A stretch of DNA of 64,000 nucleotides from contig JAVTLE010000014.1 of NCBI GenBank assembly GCA_033439295.1, positions 558,001 to 622,000 of the forward strand. The letters run 5' to 3'. The position numbers and the translations under genes were made by a program. The notes beneath the pieces are model-generated. The model had not been told where the DNA came from and made no database searches. It saw only the letters and a list, made by a program, of their open reading frames with translations. The DNA is from Deuterostichococcus epilithicus. Its lineage: Eukaryota; Chlorophyta; Trebouxiophyceae; Prasiolales; Stichococcaceae. Below are positions 33,501 to 47,100 of this stretch, in pieces (the first letter of the stretch is position 1; the number at the start of each line of letters is the position of its first letter).

Positions 33501-36500
33501 TGTCAGCCGCGGAGGCCGCGACCTCCGCTTGCGCAGCCGCCGCCACGTCAGCGCCGCCGGCCAGCAGGGCGTCCGCCACTGCCGACATGGCAGCTGGCGA
33601 CCCTGCAGACACAGGGATTCATAATGTTCTACCAGGATGAGAGGCACAACACCTACAGGCAAGTCCAAAGATGGCTGATACAGAGTATCGAAAGCCAAGT
33701 TGGGCAGAGGCGAGCTGTGGCGCAAGCACCTGTGGCAACTCAGGAAATGCCATGCATAAACGTTTTTCTGCCGCTGCCAACACATCAAGCAGGAACCAAG
33801 CTATCGACAAGGGTGCAAGAACGGTGCCTGAGTGGGTGTCAGGCACACCTGCTGGGAAGCCCGCAGGCTTGGCAGAGGCCGCCGCGGATGACAACTTCAG
33901 CGCCGCGAGACCAGGTGCCGTGAGCGCCACATGCAGCGTGCCTGGCAAATGGTCGCCCAGGCCTGTGCACACAGAATGGGCGGCACCCTATCAGCAGCCG
34001 GTGGAGCATTTCTGACTAGGGGTCCCATTCCGTCCACACGGCACAAATTCCCATTCTCAACAGATCTGTAGCAGCCTGCATGCCAGCATGTAGAGGCAGG
34101 CAGCACCTCCGCAAGGACGACAAGCAAGTTGTGCGCAGCAAGTGGTAACCAACGTACCAGGAGGTAAACGAAAAACCAGCAGAAAAACCGACATCCAAGT
34201 CAGCGACCCACCGGACTGCCGGATGGCGTTCTCCAGCACCGACAGCGCCGCCGGCAGGTCCGCAAGGCAGGGTATGAGCAGCGCCGCGCCCAGCCGCGGC
34301 AGTGGAAGGGATGGTTGTGATGTCACATCCTCTGCTGCCGTGCCGGCGCCGGTGTTGCCGCCGCCGCCGCCATTGTCATGCGGCCCAGCCAGGGTCCACA
34401 GCGCAGCGCGGAAACCGCCGCCGCCGGCACGGCCGCCGCTGAGCGGCTGCACCACAGGCTCCGTCGCCAGGAAGGGGAAGTAGATGCGGCGGATGTAGGT
34501 CGTCAGCGCACGGCCCTGTTGTCGCACAAGCCACACGATTCCCCGATCAGGCATCGTGCCTGTAGGTCTCGCTGTGGCTGTCGCTGGCAGTAACAGCAGG
34601 TGTTTTCTCAGTGTAACGGTTGCAGCCGTCATGCCTGCAAAACTGCATGCAGGATGATACCGACTAATTAATTCCGCAACAGGGAGCAGACGTCAGTGCA
34701 AGCCGGAGGGAGACAGCCTGCCCTGGTTTACCTGCAGAACAGGGTCCGGGTGCACCAGCAGCGACGCGAGGGCATCCTCCACAGCCGCCGGCGCCTCCAC
34801 CAGCCTCGCCTGCAGCCAGGAACTCCAAGCATCAGGTGCCACTGACTGGGTGCCATTGTTGTGCAGGCATTGCATCATGGCTGCAGAGCACGCCAGGTTG
34901 CACGAACAGTGCACCAAGGCTGGCATGCCCGGCCTGGCGGGCATACCGGGAGCAGGGATGTCGCGTGCAAGCTGGCTGCCGGCGCCCTTCTCTTGACAGC
35001 GTCCCAGGTCGGGAGTCTCAAGTGGAAGGCGATATTCTCTCAAGTGCCGGCGCACCGTCTTCTGCTCGACGGCGGCTGCCTGCGCAGTGGGGCCTGCGGA
35101 GCTGAGGCGCCGGGCACCGCGCGCTGGCGAGCCGCCGTCGCCGAGGCCGCTGTACAGCCCCTCCGCCACCGTCATGCGCCGGCCCTGGGGGAAATGTTTG
35201 TGTGTCAACTCGGTTGGGAAAGTGCTGAGACACTGGCGACACCATCCTTCTGCTGCGTCATTCGAATGCGCACATTGCAAGGACGGTCTGCGGCCTTTAC
35301 AATGCACAATGGCAAATGTCAGACATTGCAAGAGCCACATTGCAGGAGAGGAGCGATGCACTTCTTGCAAGCCTGTGCGATGTATTGCTCTGCTCATGCA
35401 GCCCTGGGTGTAGCTTGCCAGATGAGATGTGGAATGCGTCTTGTGGCGTGAGCCATGGCTGACGCCAGCGGAAGGCAGGCGACCGTCTTGCAAGTCCCAG
35501 AGACAACGAGCAATGGGATTGCAGACCTGGGGCAGTCTGCAAGTCTGCAAGTCTGCAAGCAACGACAACCCAGGGCCTCCAGCAGCACGGACCTCAGGCG
35601 GGCTGGAGCCGGGCGCGAAGGCGTCGCCCGCCAGCAGCTCCGACAGGTCGCCGGAGAACATGTCCAGGCCGGACAGGGCGCGCGCCACCACCGCCCGCAG
35701 CTCCCCCAGCAGCGACCGCTCCAGCAGCCGACCCGCGTGGCCCGCCACCTCGGCGGTAGCAGCGCCTGCGGGCGGACAGTCAGAGTTGTGGGTTTAGGGC
35801 TCACTCAATTACAATTTCGTTGGGGGTATTGAGAGCCGCCATGGCTGTGCTGGCGGGTGGCCCGCCGCCTCCGCCGCTGCGCCGCCTGCAGGCATTCAGC
35901 CAAAGCGGGCTGTCAGACCAGTGCTGCTTCGAGGTGTGTAGAGCGCCTGGGGCTGAGCCATGCCAAGTGTCTGCCATAATCTTCTCTTCTCAAACCCGTC
36001 ATCAGCGCAGTCCACTGATGGTGAAGCACCTAGACCTCCCAACACTGATGGGGCACTCAAGCCGAGGAGTGTCTGGGGCCCGACCAGCGCTGAGAAGCGG
36101 TGTGCCTCACCAGCAGTGACATTGCAGCAATGGTGTTCTGCAGTCGTATCAAAATCTGCAAGTCCGGTGTGATTCCATGACCTTGGTTCTTCACAGTTTT
36201 CATCCTTCCAGCGCAGCATGGCGCCGCGGCAAGTGCCGGTGCCGGCTGGCACTTCACGGTGCGTCCCGACCTCAGCAGGCTCTCAAAGAATCATAAAGTC
36301 ACCTTCCGGTGCGGCGAGGCGGCGCAGATCCTGGTGGTGGCGCGCAGGGTTGACCTCACCCCTGACAGACCTGCTGAGCTCAGGGGCTTTCTAGCGCGCG
36401 GTGCGGCGCCACAAAACATGTCGTCAGTGACGCGGCGCTAAGGAGGACCACATCGACAGAGGAATGTGTTGAATCGAACGCACGCACCCTCCAGGGCGGC

Positions 36501-38087
36501 GAGGCGGCGCAGAACGCGTCGGTAGTCTTCCGGGGTGGGCTCCACCAGCGCCGCCAGGAGCCGCGACACCAGGCGCGCCGCAAGGGGCGCCCCCTGGTGC
36601 GCGATCACGATGTCCAGCACCTCGCTCAGCTTGTCCTTGTGCTCCTGCGCCGCAGTTGCAGGCGTGCAACAGTGTGGACATACCAGCATTTGAGACAGCA
36701 TCTGCACATAGCGATCCCTTGCCATCCATGCATCTCAGTGATGTGTTCGAGCGCATGCAGAGTAAACCGCGCAGCCTGGTTGTGCCGCATGTGCGCCGGT
36801 CGACACTCTCCCTGCATGCATGTTAACACTCCACAACCCAACACCAGCGAGTCGCAGCTGCCCCGCGACACTGCGCCACACCTAGGGCAGGATGATAATG
36901 ATGTCCTGCTCGCTGGGGGGCGCAGTGCCATCCAAGACACTCAAAGCAACCCCTGGAAGGCAGCAACCCCTGTTCGCACCTGGCGCAGCAGGTCGATGAC
37001 CTCCTGCTCGGAGGGCGAGCCGGCGGCGCCGGGGAAGCGCTCCTCGGTCGCCAGGAAGGCGTCCAGCAGCTGCAGCGCCACGTGGCGGGCGTACGCCACC
37101 AGGCCGCCGGCGTGCGGCTCCGCGACCGCCCGCAGTGGCGCCATCGTGCCCGCCAGCGCGGAGCGCTCCTTCTCGGGCGCCGCCTGCGGCGCGCATGCAC
37201 AGATGTCGATACATCGAGAGGAGGGTTCTTATCGAGCATCATCCATCTGCGACAACTTTCGAGATGTCCCGTGTCTGCCGCCTGCCTGGTGCTGCCCTTG
37301 CGGTGTGGGGCATGCAGGCGCCCAGTCTGCTGTCGGTTGACGAGAGAGAGAGTGTGCGACCAGCGCACCTGCAGCGCAGCACCCATGAGCGCCAGCAGCT
37401 GCTGCGCCGGGAAGGGCGAGATGTCGGCGTCGCCGGCCGCCGCCTCCGCCGCCTCCAGCTCCGCCTTGTACCGGTCCGTCAGCTCCTGCGCGACAGTGGA
37501 CTCTCGCATCTTCGAGCAGCGCGGAACAATGTTGATATCAGCATTGGTCAGTGAGGTTGAAATGTCCCAGGCCGGGGTGTCCACCACCGCCTGCAGATCC
37601 GCTTTATACCAGTCTGCCACTTTCTGCACACAGCATCAGGGTTTTGAGATCCGGTTTCCAATACATGCCTGGAAGACATCAGATCTGTATTGGTTGTCAT
37701 CAGGCTGAGCAGGAGATCTCAATGCCAATGCCCACACCCGCCTCACGCCTCGCCCTGTAGCTGTCCGCCAGCTCTGGTGCAGCACAGTGACCACTATGGC
37801 ATGAAACGGACCATGGAGTCCCAGGGGCAGGGCCAGCAGACCTCTCTGCCAAAGTACGAGTAGGCGAGCGTCTGCCTGGTAGCTCACAGGCTCCAGTGAC
37901 AGCTGAAGTAAGATCTGCATCAACCAGGACTTGGGATGCTGGACGCTGAAGCAGGCGCGACAAGGACAACACACGCCATCTCGGAGGAATCCACAGAGGC
38001 ATCGATTCATGCCCACCAAGCTCTCCTCAACAAGGGCGTGCGAGGTGTCTTCAAACGCAGCCTGCTGCTGCCCTATCATATGCACGT

Positions 38088-38176
<89 letters not shown>

Positions 38177-41100
38177 CTCAACGTTTCCCGGTGCCCATTC
38201 TCACGAGGACTGCCTGACAGTCCGCCAGCATCACCGCCCAGAATGCCCCGAGAGCGCGCCCACCAGTCACCCGCCACAGCGACACCAGCGAGCCTGATTC
38301 GACGCAGCCGAGACCACATGTGCAAGGACCTGTGTCGCAACAGCTGTATCGCACCTGCAGCTGGGCGGAAAGGCGCGGCGGCAGGCGCGCCTGCGCGGCG
38401 GAGGCCTTGTCGGACCACTGCAGCAGCGGCAGCGCCGGGTCGTCCAGCGTCCCCAGCAGGTCCTCCATGACGGCCTCCACCGGGTGGTCGAAGCCTGCGG
38501 TCATACACCGAAACTGGAGTGGATGACCTCGCAAGGTGGGTATTCCTTTCTGGGGCCGTCCAGTGTCCTGAGCAGTCCCTCCATGACAGCGTCCACGAGG
38601 TGGTTGAAGCCTGGTGCAATGTCATGCACACGATGGAATAAGTCTGCGGCAGACACGGGATGCAGATGTGACGCTGAAGGCGCAGCTCTGGTATGCAAAT
38701 TGTGCAGGCTGAACCCTGTCGTTGGAGAGATACCAAGCATGCTGGTCGCGTTGCAAGAGCATCGCACCTGCGATGATTGACTTTGCGGCATCCAGCGCGG
38801 CTGCAAACCAGGTGTCCACACCTCCAGACTGCAGCTGCGGCGGCCCCATGTGCGGGAAGTTGCCTGCGGGCCACACAGGTGTCGAGATGAGATGCCCTTG
38901 CTATACCGCAGACATATGCATCACTGGGCGGCAACGGGCTGCGAATGGTAGTCACTCCGCTGACACTGGCGAAACGGAGACGGGACTTTCGCAGGCAAAC
39001 ATCCGCTAGTTGAAGCAGATCTCGTAGTCTTTGGTCAGTACCTGTGAAAGGCTCCGCCTGGGTGACAGCGCCGGGGTCCGTGAGGTCCAGCGTCGCGATG
39101 AGGTCGCCGGCCGCCAGGATGGAGCCCTCCGGCAGGCGCCACCGCAGCGTGCCCGCCGCCGGCGCCAGCATCGGCATGAACATCTTCATGACCTGCCATG
39201 TATTCCAGAAACAAGTCTTCAGCTCCGCAAGGCTGTGCAACTTAAGAACCAAAGCAGCACTGTGACGGTTCCTGGCAATGCATCTATGTGCGTCAAAGAC
39301 GCACACAATACCGCACGACGACCCGCCGGCACCGCCAGGTCCTGCAATGTTGCACTACATGCCGCAGGGCTAGCAGAGACTGATCCAGACCTCCAAGCTG
39401 TGTCTGAGCTAGTCCAGGGGTAGAGCGTACTGGACAGGCACTGGAGGCTGTCATAGCCTGCGGGTTTGTTATAAGCCTCTTTTGAGAGAGACCAAGGCAA
39501 AGCTGCGCACCTCCACCTCGGCATATGGTTGGTCGGGCGCCACGGCGCCGCCGTCGGGCACAGTGTAGCGCACCAGCTTGCCTGGGCTGGGCGCCTTCAG
39601 CTGGCTGGGGTCCACCTGCATTCACAGAACAATCGACACCTGGCGACCCTGTGTGGTGCAGCATAGGGGCGTCAGAAAAAGTGTCTGAGGGTCGGGCCTG
39701 ATGGCCTTTCACACATGGACGCTCGCGGGGAACCGACAGGAGGCGGCAGCGTCTGCCCTTCCAGCGCACGCTCGCGGCGTCAGCAGCGAGGGCGCAGATT
39801 ACTGCGAAAGCGCACCTCGTTAGCGAGCAGGCAGGTGAGGCTGTCGATGGTGAGCCGTGTGCCCATGGCCTCCTCCTCAGAGTGCACCACGTGCGACTGT
39901 CCGTCCATCTGGAGGCAAAAGGCAACAAATTCATACATCGTAGCTTCTCTCTATTTGGGTTGTGCAGCATGCTGGCCGAGTGGCCATGTCTCAGCAGAGT
40001 CCGCGCTTGGCGCAAGGGAGAATTGATCTTGAATGCTGGAGTGTGCGCTGTTGCGGCCGCGTATGCAGCCACGCTGCTTCTACATGCCCTACAAATCCTG
40101 CCAGCTCCAGAGTGGCCTGCCCGCTGGCTTCACTGCGCCCTTGTCACAAAGCAACAGTGCAGCCTCTGCCATTGGTGGCTTTTGACTGCTCGCGCGTTCG
40201 GTGCTTGTGCAATGATGGCAGATGCAGGTAGGCAGCTCTATTTGCCTTTTAGTGTACGGCCGCCGACAAGAGCTTAACGACAGCATGAAGCTGCCATCCA
40301 GCAGATTCATGATCTCGCCCAGAGGTAAAACCCTTCCAGCAATGCTGGAAATGATGTTGCGGTGTGGACCCTAATCCTGCAGCCACGAGAGCCTGTTGCG
40401 CTGTATTTCTCCCACCTGGATGAGCAGTCCGCCATCGTTGAGGTGTCGCACCACCGCCTCGACGGAGGTGCCGCCCAGCGTCAGCCGCGTCGACATCGCG
40501 CCGCTACGCACGACGCCCACCGCATACTTAACGCCTGCAGCTACGGCGGCAAGGTTCAGGCTATCCAGTTGGCAGAGTGGGTACTCTGGTTCTTTCCCGG
40601 CGTGGGCGCCAGCAAATGCCGTCAGTTTGGGACGTGACGCCGCTGTGCATGTCGCCCACAGCCGGTCTGGGAGGGCTGCGGTCGTCAAATTGGGTCTGTT
40701 CCAATTGAGGCAGAGAGATCGACATGCCGCTTACAGATCTCGGGAGTTTAGGCTGCCTATTTGTACCAGCATGAGCGCAGGCCCCAGTACTGCAGTCTAC
40801 ATGGGGCCGTAAAAACGGGGGGGAGCTCGAGAGTGCTATGCTGTGCTGTGCACCGCCATCTTGAAGCTCGACGGCAATGGTCACTGACGATGGCCCAAGA
40901 GTTCAATACCGAGGCGTGCAGAGGCAGCACCCACACCTCAGCCGAGTCGCATCCCCCGAGCTCTGCTCGAACTGTCGCAGCGGCGACCATGCAATTGCCT
41001 CTTGCTGGTCACAACATGTGACAGGCACAGGCAATGCAGATTGGCTTGCCTACGAGGACAACTGCATCGAGAGAAGTGAACTGAAGTGAAATGAAATGAA

Positions 41101-44100
41101 GCCACACCGTCGAGTACCAGTGCCTCCTGGAAGCGCGTCAGCGAGATGTGCGTCGGCGGCAGCTGCCCCTTGGTCAGGTAGCCCAGGAAGTCGGCGGCGC
41201 GGCTGGACACGTGGCCCATCGTGCGCAGCACGGCGCCCGCTATCACCGCCAGGTACCACTTTGGCTTTTCTGCCTTGACCTGCAAGGCCATGGCTGCAGC
41301 GAATTCAGAATGACTTGTAAACATCTAGATTTCTTGTGCAGGCTTGACCCAGCTCTGAATCGACCGACGCCAGGATAGTCCTTCAGCACGTGATGTACAG
41401 CGAAGAGTGTCTGCCTGGTCAGCGGTATAGGTCCCGATGAAACGCAGGAGCTGCAGTCATGTCTGGGGCCAGATCAACGAAGCAGCACACGAGCAGATGT
41501 GCACAGCGACTTCCCACCTGGGCAGCGATGCGGGAGTCCAGCCAGCCGGTGTGGATCCTGTTATCCACGAACTCTGGCGCCTGCAGGTGCAGGATCAGGT
41601 TCATATATACTTTTCAGTAAATGATAAATTGAAACACACCATGAGATGACCCTATTCGGAGCCGAGTGCTGGCCACAGAGAGTGCTCTTGGAGGTTCTCC
41701 GGTCCGTGCGCTTCCTGCACGCCTCCCCACCTGGATCATGTCGACGGCGTAGTCGACGATGGTGCGGATCTCGCCGCGGATCTTGACCTCCTTGAGTGCC
41801 ACCACCATGGCGCGCACCGCCGCCTCCCGTGTGTCGCCACGTGCAAACAGGTGCCCGAACTGCAGCAGAATCAGGATGCATTGTGGTTTCGAGAATCCGC
41901 AGCGAGCTGCGCACAGCATTAATGCCGGCCGTGGACATCGCGACAGCACAGCGAATGCCCGAGCTGCGCCAGTCGAACAACACACAGCAGCAAGTGAACA
42001 GCCGCTGCTGCTGGCAGTCAGCTTGCTGATCATGCGCGAGCGCGTCTGCGAGCTGGAGCAGCCTGTAACATTTCGAGGATTTTCATGGGGTGTGACGAGC
42101 CGCTCTTCCCAGCAGCGACGGCTGGGGTGTGCAGCACTGCGCTGCTGACACCAGCGTCGCCTGTTGCTGCCTGGTCACCGCGCGGTTCATGCAGGCAGCC
42201 AGCGACACATGCCTCCTAGTTCCTGAACAGCTGCCAGGCGCCAGGCACAACAGCAAGATGCCCGAGGACACATCTGGGAAATAAAAGTGGGAAATCTGTA
42301 AACCTGGGAGTCTGAGAACTCGTGGATGCCGCCGCCTGACTTCACGCTGAAGTAGCCCCACACGTCGGGCGTGGAGCGGAAGGACAGCTCGTCGATGAGG
42401 CCGCATGTGGGCTTGAAGCCGTCGTTGGCATCCTCCGACGTCACGCGCACCGCCACCACGTGGCCTGCAGTGGCGGGTTCGAAATGGCAATGGGACAATG
42501 TGAGTTGACAGGGGTGAGGTAGGTCCTGACATTTGCTTAGCCCCGTGGCTTACGCCGTCGCTGGCGTCTTTGACGTCATCCACACCGCCATTACGTGCCT
42601 ACAGACTGCAAAACGACACAGGGTCCGTCAGCGAAGGCAGCAGGAGAGGCTCGTCGGAGAGGGCTTGCGGCGGACTGAAGGCAACAGGTTTCCAACAGAT
42701 CGGGAGAGTATCCTACTGCCAGACCTCACCGGGTCGCCCAAGTCCTAGACTGCTCCCCGGGAGCTCTGCGTGACAGGGAGGGTCACAATTGCCGCGAGGA
42801 CTTTTGCCAGAGGGCAGCTCGTGAGGGTTCTGAAATGTCGCACCCTTCTCCTGGTCCTCCTCACAGACCCAGGTCTGGTGTGCACCCACTGCATGGTGGG
42901 AGTCAGCCCTCTTGTGGCAGTCCAGCTCGGCAGGTGTGACCGGACATGTGCAATCTTTGCCAACAGGCTCATCAATGTGCTGCGGGCGCCAAGCCCCAAG
43001 GCCGATCGCAAAGATGCGGAAGCCGGCAGAGTGACAGTTGAAGCGTTGCCAACATTGTGTGCTCAGGAAGGCAGTGGACAGTGTATGACAGCAAAGAAAG
43101 TGCAGCCGCAATGCGGACAGCTGCACGTTCATCTGTCCTTGTCAAGCCAGTCATTGCCTCGCAGCTTCCTCGACCGAGACTGGAGGGGCGACCTCAGAAA
43201 GGTTCCCTGTTCCCAACTGCCCTCGTCAGAATCAGAAGAGCACGTGCAAGCAGCCCAGAGACCAGCCCTCGCAAGTGGCTGAGAGACCAACGAAGAATGA
43301 GCCGTTCTCCTCACCCAGGGGCGGCGTCGGCGGGTCCCGCTCGAAGTCGATGGCCGAGGCGCCGTCGGCGTCGCGCCCGAACAGGCGCCGAATATCGGGG
43401 ATGCGGTGCAGCGGCGCCCCCATGCCCACCTGCACCTGCGCCGCCGGCAGGTTGACGCCGCTGATCATCTCCGTCACCGGGTGCTCCACCTGCAGGCGGA
43501 GGGGAGGGAAAAGTCGTAGAAGTAAAAGCGTGGGCCGCCGGCAGGCTGACGCCGTTAATCTTTTCCAGCAGCGGGTGCTGCACCTGCAAAGCCCGGTACA
43601 CGAAGAAGCTCTGTCAACTGGTACCAAAAGCATGAAGGAAGAACAACCATCTGGCCGCTGAGCAGCTTCATCACCGGGTGCTTCACCCTACATCAAGGGA
43701 AACCTTGTGAAGACTTGCTTCAGCTGTGCAGGAGGCGTGGTTGCTGCAGCAGACGACAAGATTGCTTCGGAAGGAGGAGTGAGAGGATTCAGGGTATCAA
43801 ACCCGAGGTCTGACGGTGCGGCATGCGGGCTGGCACTCTGCTGCGCTTGGATGTCAGAGCGCAGCTACGCGCTGGGAGGGAGACGCAGTATGTGAGGTGA
43901 CACGTGCGTGCATTCACGAGGTTGAGGGTTGGTGTTTTAACAGGCAGATGCTTGATCGGACACTGCTAAGGAATCGCAACCCTACAGCTCGTCCTGCTGC
44001 TTTGCCGAGGTAATCCACAGCCAATGGAAGGGCTACCGCCTGCAGCAGTGTCCGACCTAATCCGACCATGGTTTGCTTGCTTAGGTGGCGATGGCAGGTC

Positions 44101-47100
44101 GCAGCTCGCAGGCCTCAATGTTTTGCAAGCCCTGCAGCTGCAGACTACGTAAACGGTGCCCAGCTCAAATGCCATCATATCGGTTGGTAACATCCCCACG
44201 CACCTGCAGCCTTAGGTTCGTACGCCAGAACCCCTCTGGCACCGCGCACCTGCAGTCGCGTTTTCATGCAGCAAAAATCAGCGGAATGCGCACCTGCAAC
44301 CGGGGGTTGAGCTCCAGGAAGTAGTACTTCCGTTCGGCGATGACGTACAGGAACTCGACGGTGGCGGCGCCAACGTAGCCCACCGCCTGGGCCAGCGCCC
44401 GTGCGCATGCCTGCGGCCATGAGAGGACCTCCCAATGTGTGCAGATGCAAACCCTGGACAACAGCAGCCTACACAGCTCACCACGCGCACCAGCGCCCGC
44501 GAGCCCGCCTGCAACCCTGTGAAGGAGGATTTATTGCTCACATTCTCTTCCTGGGCAGCAGCTTTGAGATCTCAACACTTGAGCCTGTGCCTGCGGACAT
44601 GAAGGGCTTTTGAGAGCTCTACACATTGTGGAGGTGAAGCTCTGTTGCAGGGTGATGCTCGCCAGCCCAGCGCACATGCCAGCCCCGTGGCACAAGTCTA
44701 CAGGACAGCAGACAAGCCTCAGGTTCTCGTAGCTGCCTGAAGTAATGTTTTCGGTGCCAACCACCACTAATCGCAGGCATGCGCCAGCGCCTTGGGGCAT
44801 GCCTGCGAATCTTGGAACATTCAGGCGTATTCAGTTGCACAGTGTCAGGAGGTTTGAATATTCCACTGCAGCAGTCCGGACACAGCGCCTGACACCTTGA
44901 ATTGCACAGCACACTGCCTGGGGTTCTACCTCAGGCAGCCGGGCATGGCCTGCAGCTGCCAAGCCACTCACTCAGATACCAGTCTGCTGCTCATGTGCCA
45001 GGTCTGGGTCCTGCAGGCATGCTCGTACAATATGGTGCCGTCCATGCTCAGTCCGATCAAGTGCATTCTCGGCAGACAGTCGTCCACGATTTGGGGTCCG
45101 CCACAGACTCGCACCACTTTGGCGTGCACAGCTAAGCTGGGTGTGTGTGTGTGTGTGTGTGTGTGTGCTGGGAGTGAACTACGAGGTACCAAGCTCGTTG
45201 CGCACAGCAGACACGACTTGCTAGCCAGCTACTTTGGAATCCAGTTTATTTGAAAACGGACCGTTCAGACGGTCTGCGGCTGCAACAGGGCTGTTCGGCA
45301 GCAGCACACCTCCATGGCGCGCAGCGTGGCAGGTGGCGCGGCAGACACAGGGCCTTCCTCCACGATCTTCTGGTGCCGCCGCTGCACGCTGCAGTCGCGC
45401 GAGTGCACGCTGGCCACATTGCCATGCCTGCAGCGCGGGCAGACAGCCTCAGCAAGACCCTTGCAGGCACGCGAAAGGAGATTGGAAGGGCATTAGCAGC
45501 TGGCATGGGCGCAAACTCCCGGGCGGCTTGCAGGTGGCCTGGACCTTCGGGATGTAGCAACCCCAAGCGGGTAATAGCAGCAAAATGAGAGCAGCTCAAC
45601 AGTATCATGGCATTCAGAGAGCTGTGTCAATGTGCAGCAGTGAGTATGGTGGCCGCACATGTCGCAGATGAGCTGAACCTCCAGGTGGCGCGACTGCGGC
45701 GCCAGCGCCATCGCGAACACGGGCGACCCCGGCACCTCGCCCTGCACCTGGCTGAACATCAGCCGCACGTCCTGCTCGTTCATGACCTGCGACCGGCAGC
45801 ACGAATTGGTCGCCTTCCTGTGCCTTTTTTCCTGCAAATGGCATCGCAGCTGGCAGAATATGAAGCCTGCTACTGCGGCCAAGTACCTGCGGCCTTGAGC
45901 GCCAAGCTTTGACCGGGCTTGGTCGGTAGTGTCATGGATCGCTCAACGAGACTGCGCAAATTTAGCTACCGTGTCGGCCATCGACCAAGATATCCACCAG
46001 CGCTGAAGGTCACCTTGCGGATGCCCTTGCCGCCGCCGCCCCAGGAGGCCTTGAGCATGATGGGGTATCCGATGCGGGCGCACCGCTCCAGGGCCTCCTC
46101 CAGGCTGTGCACGCAGGCCTGCTGGTACAGGTCGTCCTGCGCAACACATGCGCGCCAAGATTTTCGATTTCAGAAGAAACACGAGGTGCAGGCCTTCGCT
46201 TTCATGGCAGGCACTGCTCCCAAACTCCCCCAGAGCTGCACACACATGCGCGGTTGGGCAATGCGGACCGCCAGCAGGATTGCGCGTGGGCTGCCAGAAA
46301 GAACAGGATGCATGTCCGAACAGGTCCCAAGGGGCTACCGGGATGACGCCGTGGCACTCGGCGTAGTCGACTGTGACGCCAGAGCCGCTCCACGGCAGTG
46401 TTGGCACACCCGCCGCCTGCGCAATGATGGTCGACCCCACCTGCAGCAGGGTCAACGAACCTTCATCGGACTTGCGGCACAGTGAGCTGCCGCACATAAC
46501 TGCAGCTTATGCATACAGCGGACCAGACGGATAACCGTGTGCGGAGGTAGCTGCGCAATAGCTCTGACAGGAGACCACTTAAAAAATCAGGGCCATTGGC
46601 GATATTGGGGAAAGGTGTCTCGAGTCTCGCTGCATGGTCGAAGTCGGTCCTAAACCTACGCCACACACTAACACGCCCACCTTGTCACCCAGGGCAGCCA
46701 TGGCGGCAGCAGGCGGGCCAAGGAAGCGGATGCGACTCGATGTCGCCGCCAGCGCCGTCGGCAGCTCCGGGTTTTCGGACGCGTGACCCCTGGTGCAGTT
46801 GTAGGCAATGGCCCGCTCGGCAGCATTCAACGAGGTGCTAGCCGAGGCATTGCACACGCTCCTCACAGGCCCAGCTTCACCGGCTAGAGCAGGCTTGCAT
46901 CGACAACTGAGACCTCGTGACTGGCACTATCAGAAGCGGAAGGACAGCAGCAGCAATGCGCTCTGCTGCAGGCCTTTTGCTGCGGCAGTGGGAAGCAGTG
47001 CCGCACCAGCCGGGCCACACGGCGTCGACGCCAGCGCGCTCAGCGACCTGCACGATGAGCCGCACGTTGGCGTAGTTGTTGACGTTGGGGCCGCCCGGCA

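Noticed and set aside
37936-38217. Plus-strand ORF with a 28-residue poly-Gln tract
   Set aside because: It is the (CAG)28 repeat read through an ACC1 intron on the opposite strand; nothing around it resembles a protein or joins in phase.
37636-39306. Long minus-strand open frame of 556 codons with a poly-Leu tract
   Set aside because: Only its first part (39042-39192) is a true ACC1 exon; the rest crosses introns and other exons in wrong frames, and the poly-Leu is the CTG repeat.
45141-45167. (GT)13 as a regulatory element
   Set aside because: A plain microsatellite in an intron; nothing in the sequence links it to regulation.
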